Source: Nonomuraea deserti
GTDB lineage: Bacteria > Actinomycetota > Actinomycetes > Streptosporangiales > Streptosporangiaceae
Assembly: GCF_004348685.1 (NCBI RefSeq)
Contig: NZ_SMKO01000098.1
Coordinates: 1 to 34,475 of the forward strand
Direction: 5' to 3'
Length of the DNA: 34,475 nucleotides
Position numbers and translations under genes: made by a program. Shown piece by piece: positions 1 through 7,199 of this stretch. The notes beneath the pieces were generated by a model that worked only from the letters and a program-made list of their open reading frames with translations, made no database searches and was not told where the DNA came from. Position 1 is the first letter of the stretch; each line of letters opens with the position of its first letter.

Positions 1-17
1 GTTCCCGCCCCGCCCAT

Positions 18-135
18 GGGCGCCGGTTCCGTCTGTCTACGGGTGCTGGTCCGGGTCGTTCACCGGCACTGGCCCGGCTCGGCCGTGGGCGCTGATTCCG
101 TCTGTCTACGAGGGTCGGTCCGGGTCGTCCCCGGG
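18..135. repeat. Imperfect direct repeat, two copies, period 69 bp
   Basis: Two copies of about 48 bp (18-66 and 87-135) share a central TTCCGTCTGTCTACG and a trailing GGTCCGGGTCGT. They lie just upstream of the first gene. The function is not visible; a duplicated promoter or operator segment is one possibility, since TCTAC occurs in both copies, but no clear -35/-10 pair was found. Confidence 0.5.
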
Positions 136-137
136 TC

Positions 138-1160
138 ATGATCGAGGCGGCGGTGGGTGACGGGTGGGCGGAGCGCGGCGACCGGTTGCCCGCCACGGTG
201 CTGGCGGCCGTTCTGGGACGGCCGGGTGGCAGGGTGCTCAGTTGTCACGCCGAGCCGATCCGCAACGGCACCGGTGCGGCGACCGGCGCGGTGACCCGCC
301 TCTCCGGAACGGCTCTGCTCGGGGCAGACGATGCCGCAGCAGGCGCGTCCGGCGAAGCGTCGTCCTGGGTGAACGGCACCGGCGGTACCGATGGCACCGG
401 CACCGGCGGCGCTCGTGGTGCTGGGGATCGGGAGGTGTCGTTCCGGGTGGTCAGGAAGGAGTTCCGGCCGCTGCGGACCGGGCGGCACGCCCCGTACACC
501 GGAGATCCGCAGCACTGGGCTTACTGGCGGCGGGAGCCGCCGGCGTACGCGAGCGGCGTGCTGCCGCGCGGTCCCGGGCTGGCCGCTCCGCGCTGCTACG
601 GCGTCGTGGACGACGTGGTGTACCTCGAGGACGTCGCCGGCACGCCGTCCGCGCCGCGCGTGGCGGCCCGCAGGCTCGGCGCGTGGCAGGCGGCCACGGC
701 GGTTCCGGACGTGCCGTGGCTGGCCGGTCACCAGCTCGCCCAGCGGCTCGCGGTCACGGAATGGACGCCGGTGGACGTCGATCCCCGCATCGAGCAGCTG
801 TGGCGGAGACAGGACGAGCTGCTGGTCGAGCTGTCCAGGTTGCCGGCGGTCCTGTCGCACGGCGACTTCTCCACCGGCAACCTGCTGGACTCGGCGGGCG
901 CGACCGTGGTGCTCGACTGGGCCACGCTGGGCGCCGGACCGGTGGGGGCCGACCTGGCGGCGCTGGCGCTGAGCACGTTCGCCGATCCGCTGGAGGACTA
1001 CCTGGCAGGGGCGCGGGGGCGCTTCGACCGGGCGGACGTCGAGCTGGGCTATCGCGCGACCCTGGCGCTGACCGGGGCCGGGCGCGTGCACTGGATGGTG
1101 GCGGGTGGCATGCGGGTGCCTGGAGGTTATGAGGACTTCGTCCTGTCTCAGGCGCCCTGA
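138..1160 (+). CDS. APH/choline-kinase-like phosphotransferase
   Basis: The 340-residue product has a kinase-like small-molecule phosphotransferase fold. The C-terminal half carries the Brenner-type loop HGDFSTGN (H241, D243, N248) and, after a short strand, VLDWATLG with the metal-binding D260. K107 in RVVRKEFR is the candidate ATP lysine. The substrate cannot be read from sequence; the family includes antibiotic, sugar, amino-acid and choline kinases. Residues 75-98 form a Gly/Thr/Asp-rich insertion encoded by a GGCACC-type hexamer repeat (about 370-412), unusual inside a kinase N-lobe. ATG at 138 was chosen because it opens the conserved frame; no clear Shine-Dalgarno precedes it. Confidence 0.75.
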   Translation: MIEAAVGDGWAERGDRLPATVLAAVLGRPGGRVLSCHAEPIRNGTGAATGAVTRLSGTALLGADDAAAGASGEASSWVNGTGGTDGTGTGGARGAGDREVSFRVVRKEFRPLRTGRHAPYTGDPQHWAYWRREPPAYASGVLPRGPGLAAPRCYGVVDDVVYLEDVAGTPSAPRVAARRLGAWQAATAVPDVPWLAGHQLAQRLAVTEWTPVDVDPRIEQLWRRQDELLVELSRLPAVLSHGDFSTGNLLDSAGATVVLDWATLGAGPVGADLAALALSTFADPLEDYLAGARGRFDRADVELGYRATLALTGAGRVHWMVAGGMRVPGGYEDFVLSQAP

Positions 1161-1254
1161 CCGGCCCCGTGTCCGCCAGGGCGTGGCAACCGGCGGCGTG
1201 GACGTGCCTGCGTGCGGGGTGGGATCGTTCACGTGCCGGAAGGGTGGCTTGTCG

Positions 1255-1302
1255 GCGACGGCGACGGAGGCGGTGGCGGAGGCGGAGGCGGTGGCGCGGC
1301 TG
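1255..1302. repeat. GGCGGAGGCGGTGGC-type low-complexity tract
   Basis: A run built of GACGGC, GGAGGC and GGTGGC units lies in the 251-bp gap between two convergent genes. On the minus strand an open frame from 1362 starts with good codon bias for about 35 codons and then dissolves into Arg-rich repeat, so a decayed gene is possible but not supported. Confidence 0.5.
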
Positions 1303-1411
1303 CCGGCCAGGCGCAGGGAGCAGGCGGTTCTCGTGCGGCGGGTCGTCGAAGAGGGCCGTCATGCGAAGACCGCACTGTGGTCAGGTTCGGTCATGCCTCC
1401 TGGGGCGTGTG

Positions 1412-1870
1412 TCAGGCCACCCAGACGCCCTCTCGCATCAGGATCCGGCCGGGGAATTCCCGTTCGACGTGCCATGCCTGGATCGTGCGCGGCCGGACCT
1501 CGAAGAACGCGTATGGCACGTCCTCCTTGCGGGGATCCCACCCGTACTTCTTCCCGAACGTGCCGGCTGCCGCTTCCGCCACCTCGTGCGCGGCGAAGGC
1601 CTTCACAACGCCGTCGATGAGCACGACATCTTGGGTGTCGGCCAAGGCCAGCCGGGTCCGGCCGCCGTTGCGCAAGTTGCGTCCGGTGGGGTTCGTGGCT
1701 CTGGTCGACAGCCAGACGGCCTGCCCGTGCCAGACGAACCACAAGGGCACCAGGTACGGCACGCCGTCCGCGGCGGCCGATGCCACCCAGATGTCCCGCT
1801 CCCGTTCCAGCCGGTTGAGCACGTCGTGCGTGCGTCGTTCAGGAGTGCGGGACTGCTCGTTGATCTCCAT
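1412..1870 (-). CDS. PNPOx-like split-barrel flavin/F420-binding protein
   Basis: The 152-residue protein has the size and layout of the pyridoxamine 5'-phosphate oxidase-like split barrel. An N-terminal helix is followed by DIWVASAAADGVPYLVPLWFVWHGQAVWLST, in which a strand, a turn and the P-LWF motif pack the cofactor, then RNLRNGGRTRLAL and DVVLIDGVVKAF. Members bind FMN, F420 or heme and reduce small molecules; which cofactor is used here is not evident. It is divergent from the VOC gene at 2050. The start at 1870 is supported by a TAACCT box exactly 7 nt upstream, the geometry of a leaderless mRNA, and there is no Shine-Dalgarno. Confidence 0.8.
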   Translation of the reverse strand: MEINEQSRTPERRTHDVLNRLERERDIWVASAAADGVPYLVPLWFVWHGQAVWLSTRATNPTGRNLRNGGRTRLALADTQDVVLIDGVVKAFAAHEVAEAAAGTFGKKYGWDPRKEDVPYAFFEVRPRTIQAWHVEREFPGRILMREGVWVA

Positions 1871-1877
1871 GGTGGCG

Positions 1878-1883
1878 AGGTTA
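1878..1883 (-). promoter_or_regulatory. -10 box TAACCT of a leaderless transcript
   Basis: On the minus strand TAACCT is followed by 7 nt and the ATG of the PNPOx-like gene, so transcription would begin at the start codon. No good -35 is visible. Confidence 0.45.
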
Positions 1884-2036
1884 CGGTGCGGTGGGACGGG
1901 TGCGCCTCCGGCGAAGGACCTAAGACCCGGCCTCGTCCGGCGTCTCCTCGCGCCGGTCGTTCACCCTGGGAAAGGGCCCGCTCCTCGCACGGCTAACCGA
2001 TCAGGAATCGAGAAGCGTACGCGGCCCTGCCGTGCC

Positions 2037-2042
2037 TAGTGT
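2037..2042 (+). promoter_or_regulatory. -10 box TAGTGT of a leaderless transcript
   Basis: TAGTGT is followed by GACGTGC and then ATG at 2050, a 7-nt spacing that places +1 at or next to the A of the start codon. This supports 2050 rather than the upstream GTG codons at 2032 and 2041. Confidence 0.45.
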
Positions 2043-2049
2043 GACGTGC

Positions 2050-2460
2050 ATGAACGTCACCATTCACGCGAGTTTCCTGCCGCACGACGACCCGGACGCG
2101 TCCCTGGCCTTCTACCGCGACGTCCTCGGTTTCGAGGTACGCGACGACGTCGGCTACGACGGGATGCGCTGGATCACGGTCGGTCCCGCAGGCCAGCCCG
2201 GCACGTCCATCGTCCTGCAGCCACCGGCAGCCGACCCCGGGATCACCGAAGCCGAGCGCGTCACCATCGCCGAGATGATGGCCAAGGGCACCTATACCGG
2301 CGTCCTGCTGGCCACGGACGACCTCGACGGCTTCTTCGCGCGGGTGGAGGCCGGCGGCGCGGAGGTCATCCAGGAGCCGATCGAGCAGCCGTTCGGGGTG
2401 CGTGACTGCGCCTTCCGCGACCCCGCCGGCAACATGATCCGCGTGCAGGAGTTGCGCTGA
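2050..2460 (+). CDS. VOC (glyoxalase/bleomycin-resistance fold) protein
   Basis: The 136-residue protein has the two beta-alpha-beta-beta-beta halves of the vicinal oxygen chelate fold. The first half contains DPDASLAFYRDVLGFEV and the second ATDDLDGFFARVEAGGAEV followed by RDCAFRDPAGNMIRVQE. H6 and the glutamate near the C-terminus are candidate metal ligands. VOC proteins are glyoxalases, dioxygenases or drug-binding proteins; this one cannot be assigned to a substrate. The start at 2050 matches the family N-terminus and the leaderless -10 box. Confidence 0.8.
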   Translation: MNVTIHASFLPHDDPDASLAFYRDVLGFEVRDDVGYDGMRWITVGPAGQPGTSIVLQPPAADPGITEAERVTIAEMMAKGTYTGVLLATDDLDGFFARVEAGGAEVIQEPIEQPFGVRDCAFRDPAGNMIRVQELR

Positions 2461-2736
2461 GCGCCTGCGGCCGTCCCATCACCGCGCGAGATCGATCGCA
2501 TGCGCGGCATCGACCCGCACGGCGCCGCGCGCCTCGACCTGTCCGCGACCGGCCGCCCTGCCGCGGAAGCCGGCGCGAAACGGGCGGACTCCGGGGTTCC
2601 GCCGCCAGCTGCTGACCCACACCGTCAAGCCGTAGCCGCGGTACGGCCCGCCCGCCCATGCCCGGGACGGCTGCTTCCGCAGCGGGCAGGCGGGCGACCT
2701 GCGTTCACCGTTGAGGCGCCCGGCGATGACGGGTGG

Positions 2737-3198
2737 TCACCGGCCCTTGCTCACCCTGCCGTCGGGCGGCCGGACGCGGTGAAGGTCCAGGCCGGCGTCC
2801 ACGACCTCTGATCGCTCCAGGCCGGTGACGTCGCCCAGGGCGATCCACGCGGCCAGGTCGGTGCTGCCGCCGATCTCGTGGCGCAGCGTGCCGCCGGTGA
2901 CGTGGCCTGCGTACATGACGCGCAGGGCGTGGAAGTCGGCCTGGCGCTGGGTGGCCCGCGGGTAAGGGCGGTGCAGGGTGCTGATGCCGAGCAGGGCGTC
3001 GATGGCGACGGTGTAGCCGGTCTCCTCCTCCACCTCGCGAATGGCGGCGTCGACCGGGTCCTCGCCGTGGTCGAGACCGCCGCCGGGCAGCGTCCAGAGC
3101 CGCTCGCCGGCGGGGCCGACCCAGCGGGCCAGGAGGATCTGTCCGTCCTCCACGCAGATGGCGTACGCGGACACGCGCAGTTCCTTGACGATCATCAC
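2737..3198 (-). CDS. Nudix hydrolase
   Basis: The 153-residue protein contains a complete Nudix box: the loop GGGLDHGEDPVDAAIREVEEE reads G-x5-E-x7-REVEEETGY, with all catalytic glutamates for divalent metal present. The N-terminal strand VSAYAICVEDGQILLARW fits the nucleotide-sugar/NTP pyrophosphohydrolase group. Nudix enzymes cleave nucleoside diphosphates linked to another moiety; the substrate here is open. It is divergent from the methyltransferase gene (134-bp gap). Two ATGs (3198 and 3195) are adjacent; the first was used. Confidence 0.88.
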   Translation of the reverse strand: MMIVKELRVSAYAICVEDGQILLARWVGPAGERLWTLPGGGLDHGEDPVDAAIREVEEETGYTVAIDALLGISTLHRPYPRATQRQADFHALRVMYAGHVTGGTLRHEIGGSTDLAAWIALGDVTGLERSEVVDAGLDLHRVRPPDGRVSKGR

Positions 3199-3332
3199 CG
3201 GCCAGGGATATCACGGGACGTACGGGGATGACGACGGGATTTCGCCGGTACGCGGGCGCCGGGCCGAGGGAGTTCGTGACGCCGTAGGCGAAAGGTCTCG
3301 TCGCGACAGGTGAATTGCGGGTCAATGGTGCC

Positions 3333-4013
3333 ATGAGAGCGGCATATGACGAGATCGCCGACTGGTACGAGCGAGAGTTCGTCCTCCGCGACGAAGACGA
3401 CCGGCTCGGCATCCGGCGCTCGATCCGCGAGCTGCTCGGGCAGGGGAGCGGGCCGTGCCTGGAGACCGGATGCGGCACGGGCGCGTACGCCGGACTGATC
3501 AAGGAGCTCGGGTGGGCGCCGGTGGGCGTGGACCTGTCGGCGGGCATGCTGGGGTACGCGCGCTCCCGGCTGCCGGTCGTGCGCGGGAACGCCGAGCGGC
3601 TGCCGTTCCGCGACGGAGCCCTGCCGGCGGTCGTCTCGGTCATGGTCCACACCGACATGCCCGGATACATGGGTGTTCTGAGGGATATTTCCAGGGTGCT
3701 GCGGCCGGGCGGGATCCTCGTGCACGTGGGGGTGCATCCGTGTTTCGTCGGCGGGTTCGCCGACTGGAGCGACCAGGACGCGGTGATGATCCGTCCCGGC
3801 TACCTCGACCGGCACTGGACCAAGGCGTCGTGGACCAGCCAGGGGCTGCGCGACAAGGTCGGAGCGAGCCACTGGCCGCTGCCCGAGCTGCTGCACGGCT
3901 TCCTGGACGCGGGCTTCGCGCTCGAACGGTTCGCCGAGGGCTGCGCGCCCGTGCCCATGACGCTTTCGGTCAGAGCTCGACGGGTGACGGGTGACGGACC
4001 GCGGCGACGGTGA
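3333..4013 (+). CDS. Class I SAM-dependent methyltransferase
   Basis: The 226-residue protein shows AdoMet motif I LETGCGTG (residues 43-50), an acidic end of strand 2 in VGVDLSAGML, motif II/III NAERLPFRDGALPAVVSV, and RVLRPGGILVHVG after it. It matches the Methyltransf_11/25 type; the acceptor is unknown. ATG 3333 was chosen over an in-frame TTG at 3315 because MRAAYDEIADWYE is the usual start of this family. The last codons (RARRVTGDGPRRR) lie inside the GACGGG/CGACGG repeat, so the natural C-terminus was probably replaced or extended by repeat growth. Confidence 0.85.
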   Translation: MRAAYDEIADWYEREFVLRDEDDRLGIRRSIRELLGQGSGPCLETGCGTGAYAGLIKELGWAPVGVDLSAGMLGYARSRLPVVRGNAERLPFRDGALPAVVSVMVHTDMPGYMGVLRDISRVLRPGGILVHVGVHPCFVGGFADWSDQDAVMIRPGYLDRHWTKASWTSQGLRDKVGASHWPLPELLHGFLDAGFALERFAEGCAPVPMTLSVRARRVTGDGPRRR

Positions 4014-4145
4014 CGGGCGACGGGCGACGGCGACGGGCGACGGGCGACGGCGACGGTGACGGGTGACGGCCAATGGGCCACGGTGACGGGCGACGGCGGC
4101 GGGTGACGGCGAAGGTGACGGCGGCGGGTGACGGTGACGGTTACG
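3985..4145. repeat. Degenerate hexanucleotide repeat, (GACGGG/CGACGG)n
   Basis: About 160 bp consist almost only of GGTGAC, GGCGAC and GGCGGC hexamers with a few interruptions. The repeat begins inside the 3' end of the methyltransferase gene and runs to the edge of the tniA-like relic. The long frames on both strands here are repeat artefacts rich in Arg, Pro, Ser and Val. Confidence 0.85.
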
Positions 4146-4183
4146 GATGTTGCGTCCCGCTGAACCCATGGCAATCCCGTTGA

Positions 4184-4471
4184 CATCCCGCGACCGAGGC
4201 CGAGATCGCCAGGCCGCGAACGACCTTCGACCGCGCCGAGCGCGGCCCCGAGCGGCCCCGGCCGCCCAAGAAGGCTAAGGCACCGAAGGCGCGCGGCAAA
4301 TGGCGCACGCGTGGCCGCCCGGACCCGCGCTGCCGCCCGGCCCGACCCACCTCCGCTGAACCCGAAGCGGTCGAGGAGGCCGCACAGACCGGCGAACAGC
4401 GGAAGGACGTGGCCGAGGTGATCCCGCTCGGGATCTTCAACGCCCACGAAGAAGCACACCAACGCTGGTGA
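4184..4471 (+). pseudogene. Relic: C-terminal tail of a TniA/TnsB-like transposase
   Basis: An open frame of 95 codons follows an in-frame TGA (4181-4183) and has no plausible start. It begins ATEAEIARPRTTFDRAERG, continues through a very basic segment (PKKAKAPKARGKWRTRGR) and ends EVIPLGIFNAHEEAHQRW. By memory of the family, Mu/Tn552-type transposases of actinomycetes often end with a basic tail and an IPLG-F motif; the match is modest. The TGA stop overlaps a GTG (4468-4471), as a coupled downstream tniB would. Only the 3' end of the gene remains. Alternative: an unrelated decayed gene. Confidence 0.35.
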
Positions 4472-4803
4472 CCCCCAGCCGGCTGACCACGAAGGACAGC
4501 GGATTGAGCGCGCAGGAGCCCCAGTGGCGGGGTTTCCAGAAAAGCGTGATCAACGCCTTGGCGGGCTCCTGGCAGCCGCGCGTCCGACGGCAACCGCACC
4601 CGCCGTTCTCCAGGCTGCGATCTACCCAGAGGTCATCACCTTGGCGCAGGTGCTCGCGGCGAAGCGATGACGCGAGTGCGCCCGCCACGGCGATGAACGT
4701 GGCCTGCACCAGGTCTATCGAGAAGTCAGCCACGGCCTCGCAATGCCCTGCCAGCACGCTCCCGATGACCCGCTCGCGCGCTGGATCCTCGGACAGCGGC
4801 TCA
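4468..4803 (+). pseudogene. Relic: tniB start scar fused to a TniQ-like C-terminus with a nonsense codon
   Basis: From GTG 4468 the frame VTPSRLTTKDSG resembles a TniB N-terminus. A second frame, open from 4422, reads GAPVAGFPEKRDQRLGGLLA, then APAVLQAAIYPEVITLAQVL, and meets TGA at 4668-4670. The same frame continues RECARHGDERGLHQVYREVS and DDPLARWI. A single G-to-A change (TGG to TGA) would explain the stop. YPEV-LA-VL and DPL-RWI are features I associate with TniQ-type transposition proteins. The tail runs into the 3' end of the tetR-type gene. The assignment is tentative. Confidence 0.35.
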
Positions 4804-5415
4804 TCAGCCCCGCGTCGTGCCGAAAAGGAGCCGGATCACCGAGCGGGCAAGGGCCTCCGGATCACCGTGGGCGGTTTCTGGCAGGGCTCCGCTCAGCCAC
4901 AAGCTGGCGAAACCGTGGGCCAGCGACCATCCGGCGATGGTGGTCAAGCGGTTTTGCGCCGGACCCGGCGACAGCCTGCCGGCGCTGGTGACGAGCACAT
5001 GAGCCGCGCGCTCACGCGCCGTCTGCAGACTGGGATCGTCCATGCGATACAACTCCGGCCGGAACATCACCTCGAAGTAGGGCCGATGGTCGATGGCGAA
5101 GCGGACATAGGCGACTCCGACGTCCAGCACGTCATCGGCCGCTCGCTCCAGGGCGTTGGCGAACACCTCGAATCCTTCGGCGGCCACGGCCGTCAGCAGC
5201 CCCGCCTTGTCGCCGAAGTGGTGGGCGGGGGCAGCGTGCGAGACGCCCGCGCGCCGGGCCAACTCGCGCAGGCTCCATCCGGCCGGGCCGGATTCCATGA
5301 TGGCCTCGAGAGCGGCGTCGATGATGGCGCGCCGCAGGTTGCCGTGGTGGTAGGCCGTCTGCTTGATCTGCCTCGCCTCCGCGCTTTCTGTGTTCGATGG
5401 GGCAGGGCTCACCAT
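4804..5415 (-). CDS. TetR/AcrR-family repressor
   Basis: The 203-residue protein has the N-terminal TetR helix-turn-helix: YHHGNLRRAIIDAALEAI, then WSLRELARRAGVSHAAPAHHFGDKAGLLTAVAAEG, about residues 22-75. The C-terminal half (VRFAIDHRPYFEVMFRPELY) fits the WHG-type ligand-binding domain of TetR regulators. It is divergent from the DoxX gene and the 65-bp gap holds two inverted repeats, so it probably represses itself and the DoxX-VOC unit. The inducer is unknown. Confidence 0.88.
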   Translation of the reverse strand: MVSPAPSNTESAEARQIKQTAYHHGNLRRAIIDAALEAIMESGPAGWSLRELARRAGVSHAAPAHHFGDKAGLLTAVAAEGFEVFANALERAADDVLDVGVAYVRFAIDHRPYFEVMFRPELYRMDDPSLQTARERAAHVLVTSAGRLSPGPAQNRLTTIAGWSLAHGFASLWLSGALPETAHGDPEALARSVIRLLFGTTRG

Positions 5416-5470
5416 ATCTTGACGTTGACAAGATAGCGAGTCTCCTTCAATCTTTCCGATGACAAGATTG
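5416..5470. promoter_or_regulatory. Two inverted-repeat operators between tetR-type gene and DoxX gene
   Basis: ATCTTG-7-CAAGAT spans 5416-5434, directly against the repressor ATG. CAATCTT-9-AAGATTG spans 5448-5470, against the Shine-Dalgarno GGAGGG (5470-5475) of the DoxX gene. Both share the half site CAAGAT and TGACAAGAT occurs twice. TTGACA (5425-5430) lies 17 bp before CAATCT (5448-5453), a possible rightward promoter covered by both repeats. The likely ligand is the adjacent TetR protein. Confidence 0.6.
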
Positions 5471-5480
5471 GAGGGACGGG

Positions 5481-5921
5481 ATGGTTCCGTTCATCGCCCT
5501 GCTCGGTGGCTTCGTCGTCTTGCGGCTGCTCGGCTTGGCCGGCATCGACGTCCTGGACGGCTGGCAGCCCGCACTGCGGGGCGCTCTCGCCCTGATGTTC
5601 GTGGTCACCGGCGTGCCGCACTTTCTGCCCTCGTGGCGCCGCGACTTCGTCGCGATGATCCCCGAGGTGTTCCCGCATCCGGCCCTGCTGGTCACCATCA
5701 CCGGAGTCCTGGAACTGGCCGGCGCCGCCGGCCTGCTGATCCCGCCCCTGGCGCCATGGGCCGCGATCGGGCTCGCGCTGCTCATGGTCGCCATGTTCCC
5801 GGCCAACGTCCTGGCCGCCCGCCGCGGCCTCACCCTGGCCGGAAAGCCCGTGACCCCGCTGCCCGTCCGCACCGCCCTGCAAGTGCTGTTCATCGCCGCC
5901 GCCATCGCTGCGGCCGCGTAG
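5481..5921 (+). CDS. DoxX-like four-helix membrane protein
   Basis: The 146-residue protein is almost entirely hydrophobic, with four predicted membrane helices. The family pattern is seen in ALALMFVVTGVPHFLP (helix 2, with the G-PHF motif) and LLVTITGVLELAGAAGLLIP (helix 3, with the G-LE-AGA-GL signature). DoxX-family proteins are quinone-linked or redox membrane proteins; the exact role here is unknown. ATG 5481 has a strong GGAGGG 5 nt upstream. It is the first gene after the TetR operators and is followed by a VOC gene, a common detoxification pairing. Confidence 0.82.
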   Translation: MVPFIALLGGFVVLRLLGLAGIDVLDGWQPALRGALALMFVVTGVPHFLPSWRRDFVAMIPEVFPHPALLVTITGVLELAGAAGLLIPPLAPWAAIGLALLMVAMFPANVLAARRGLTLAGKPVTPLPVRTALQVLFIAAAIAAAA

Positions 5922-5930
5922 GTCGCGGCC
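5912..5930 (+). terminator. Hairpin over the DoxX stop codon
   Basis: GGCCGCG-TAGGT-CGCGGCC is a perfect 7-bp stem with a 5-nt loop that contains the TAG stop codon. There is no T run. It may be a U-less terminator or an attenuating element that lowers expression of the VOC gene 55 bp downstream. Confidence 0.4.
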
Positions 5931-5984
5931 CGAGCACCCCTCGCCTCACCCGTCCGCACACACCATGACACCAAAGGACGACGA

Positions 5985-6872
5985 ATGAACGTTCCCGACA
6001 AATCCCTGGACATCGACTACATCGACCACACCGTGCTCATCACCGCCGACCTCGCCGCGGCATCCGCCCGCTTCGAGGCCCTCGGCTTCACGCTCAGCCC
6101 CACCTCGCCTCACCTGCTGGCCGAACACCCCGGCGGCCCGACCTCGCCTACCTGCACCGCCAACCGATGCGCCTACTTCGGTCAGTCGTTCATCGAACTG
6201 CTCGGCATCGTCGACCCCGCCGCCCCCGACCCCTGGGGCGTCCACCAACTGCGCGAAACCTATCGCGGCCTGCTGATGACCCTCGGTTCCCGCGACGTGC
6301 GGACCACCGCCCACCGGTTGCGCACCGCCGGTCTGGCCTCCACCGGAGTTCGCGCGCTGGAGCGGGAGGTGCCCACCCCGGAGGGCCCGCGGACCGTCCG
6401 CGCCGACAGCGTCCGCATCGACGCAGCCCACACCCCAGAGGGCGCGCTCCAAGCCACCCAGCACCACACTCCCCAGTACGTCCACCAGCCGCGGTTTCTC
6501 GATCACCCCAACGGCGCGATCGGGCTGCACAGCGTGCTGCTGGTCGTCCCCGACAACGACGTGGACGCCCACGAAGAGCGCTACGCTCGGATGCTGGACG
6601 CCGACGTGTGGATCGACGGCGTCAAGCGAGTGCTGCCCCTGCGGCACGGCCGCGTGGAGATCGTTCCGCACTCCGCACTCCACCAGCTGCTGCCCGGACA
6701 CACCCCGCCCGCCCTGCCTCTGCTGGCCGCCCACACCATCGCCGTGACGGACCTGACCGTCGCACGCAAGCTCATCGAGGCCAACGCCATCGTCACGCAC
6801 ACCACCCCTGACGGCTTCTATGTCGCCGCCAAGGACGTCTGTGGCGTGCCGCTCGCCTTCACGCAGAGCTGA
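5985..6872 (+). CDS. Glyoxalase-like (VOC) protein
   Basis: The 295-residue protein has a duplicated VOC arrangement. The first module opens IDYIDHTVLITADLAAASARFEALGFTLSP and includes RCAYFGQSFIELLGIVD; the second begins GLHSVLLVVPDNDVDAHEERYARML and ends DGFYVAAKDVCGVPLAF. H14 and E in SFIELLG are candidate metal ligands. It probably shares transcription with the DoxX gene under TetR control. The substrate is unknown. The start follows AGGACGACGA, a weak Shine-Dalgarno. Confidence 0.78.
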   Translation: MNVPDKSLDIDYIDHTVLITADLAAASARFEALGFTLSPTSPHLLAEHPGGPTSPTCTANRCAYFGQSFIELLGIVDPAAPDPWGVHQLRETYRGLLMTLGSRDVRTTAHRLRTAGLASTGVRALEREVPTPEGPRTVRADSVRIDAAHTPEGALQATQHHTPQYVHQPRFLDHPNGAIGLHSVLLVVPDNDVDAHEERYARMLDADVWIDGVKRVLPLRHGRVEIVPHSALHQLLPGHTPPALPLLAAHTIAVTDLTVARKLIEANAIVTHTTPDGFYVAAKDVCGVPLAFTQS

Positions 6873-6892
6873 CAGGCCTCAGCTGACCATGA

Positions 6893-7186
6893 ACAGCCCC
6901 GCTCGGCGGGCGCTGTCTGGTCTTCGCCGGCGCCGGCGGCTCCGGGCTGAGCACGACGTCGTGCTCGGGCAACAGGCGGCTGCCGGCCGGAGACCAGCCG
7001 CTGCGGCTCTCCGACCGGACCCAGGGCATGCGGCCGCTCACGCCCGAGCTGATCGACGCCCTGGGCACGCCTGCCCGGGTGCGGGCCGAGCCCGCCCCCG
7101 ACCGTACGCACCTGACAGTGATCATCGTGGTGGCGGGAGCGCTCGCGCTGGGCATCGTCGCCTGGCTCCGCAGAGGCACGAGGTGA
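6893..7186 (+). pseudogene. Relic or very small gene encoding a C-terminal membrane anchor
   Basis: An open frame with strong GC3 bias runs from just after an in-frame TGA to TGA 7184-7186. Its only ATG is at 7028 and would give a 52-residue peptide starting MRPLTPELIDALGTPARV, then a single membrane helix HLTVIIVVAGALALGIVAWL and a basic end RRGTR. The region upstream of 7028 is also coding-like (GRCLVFAGAGGSGLSTTSC), so this looks like the 3' end of a larger exported or membrane protein whose front is gone. The family is not recognised. It ends 13 bp from the GH42 stop on the other strand. Confidence 0.4.
6894..6915 (+). terminator. Strong hairpin after the VOC gene
   Basis: CAGC-CCCGC-TCG-GCGGG-C-GCTG forms a 9-bp stem with one bulge, 21 nt after the VOC stop codon. 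No T run follows, as is common in actinomycetes. It probably ends the TetR-controlled unit. Confidence 0.5.
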
Positions 7187-7199
7187 CGCCCTCCGGCCG

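Noticed and set aside
2461..2736. Frame 2500-2811 between the VOC and Nudix genes
   Set aside because: Codon bias fades after about 30 codons, there is no recognisable domain and it overlaps the Nudix gene; nothing else was seen in this gap.
3985..4145. Repeat tract as a CRISPR array
   Set aside because: There are no spacers of constant length between unit copies; it is a simple hexamer tandem repeat.
3195..4169. Long minus-strand frames through the GACGGG repeat and the methyltransferase gene
   Set aside because: They are shadows: composition is Arg/Pro/Ser repeat, and the plus strand has a full AdoMet methyltransferase domain.
4437..4757. Minus-strand frame of 106 codons over the tniQ-like relic
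   Set aside because: No family features and weaker codon bias than the plus-strand frame.
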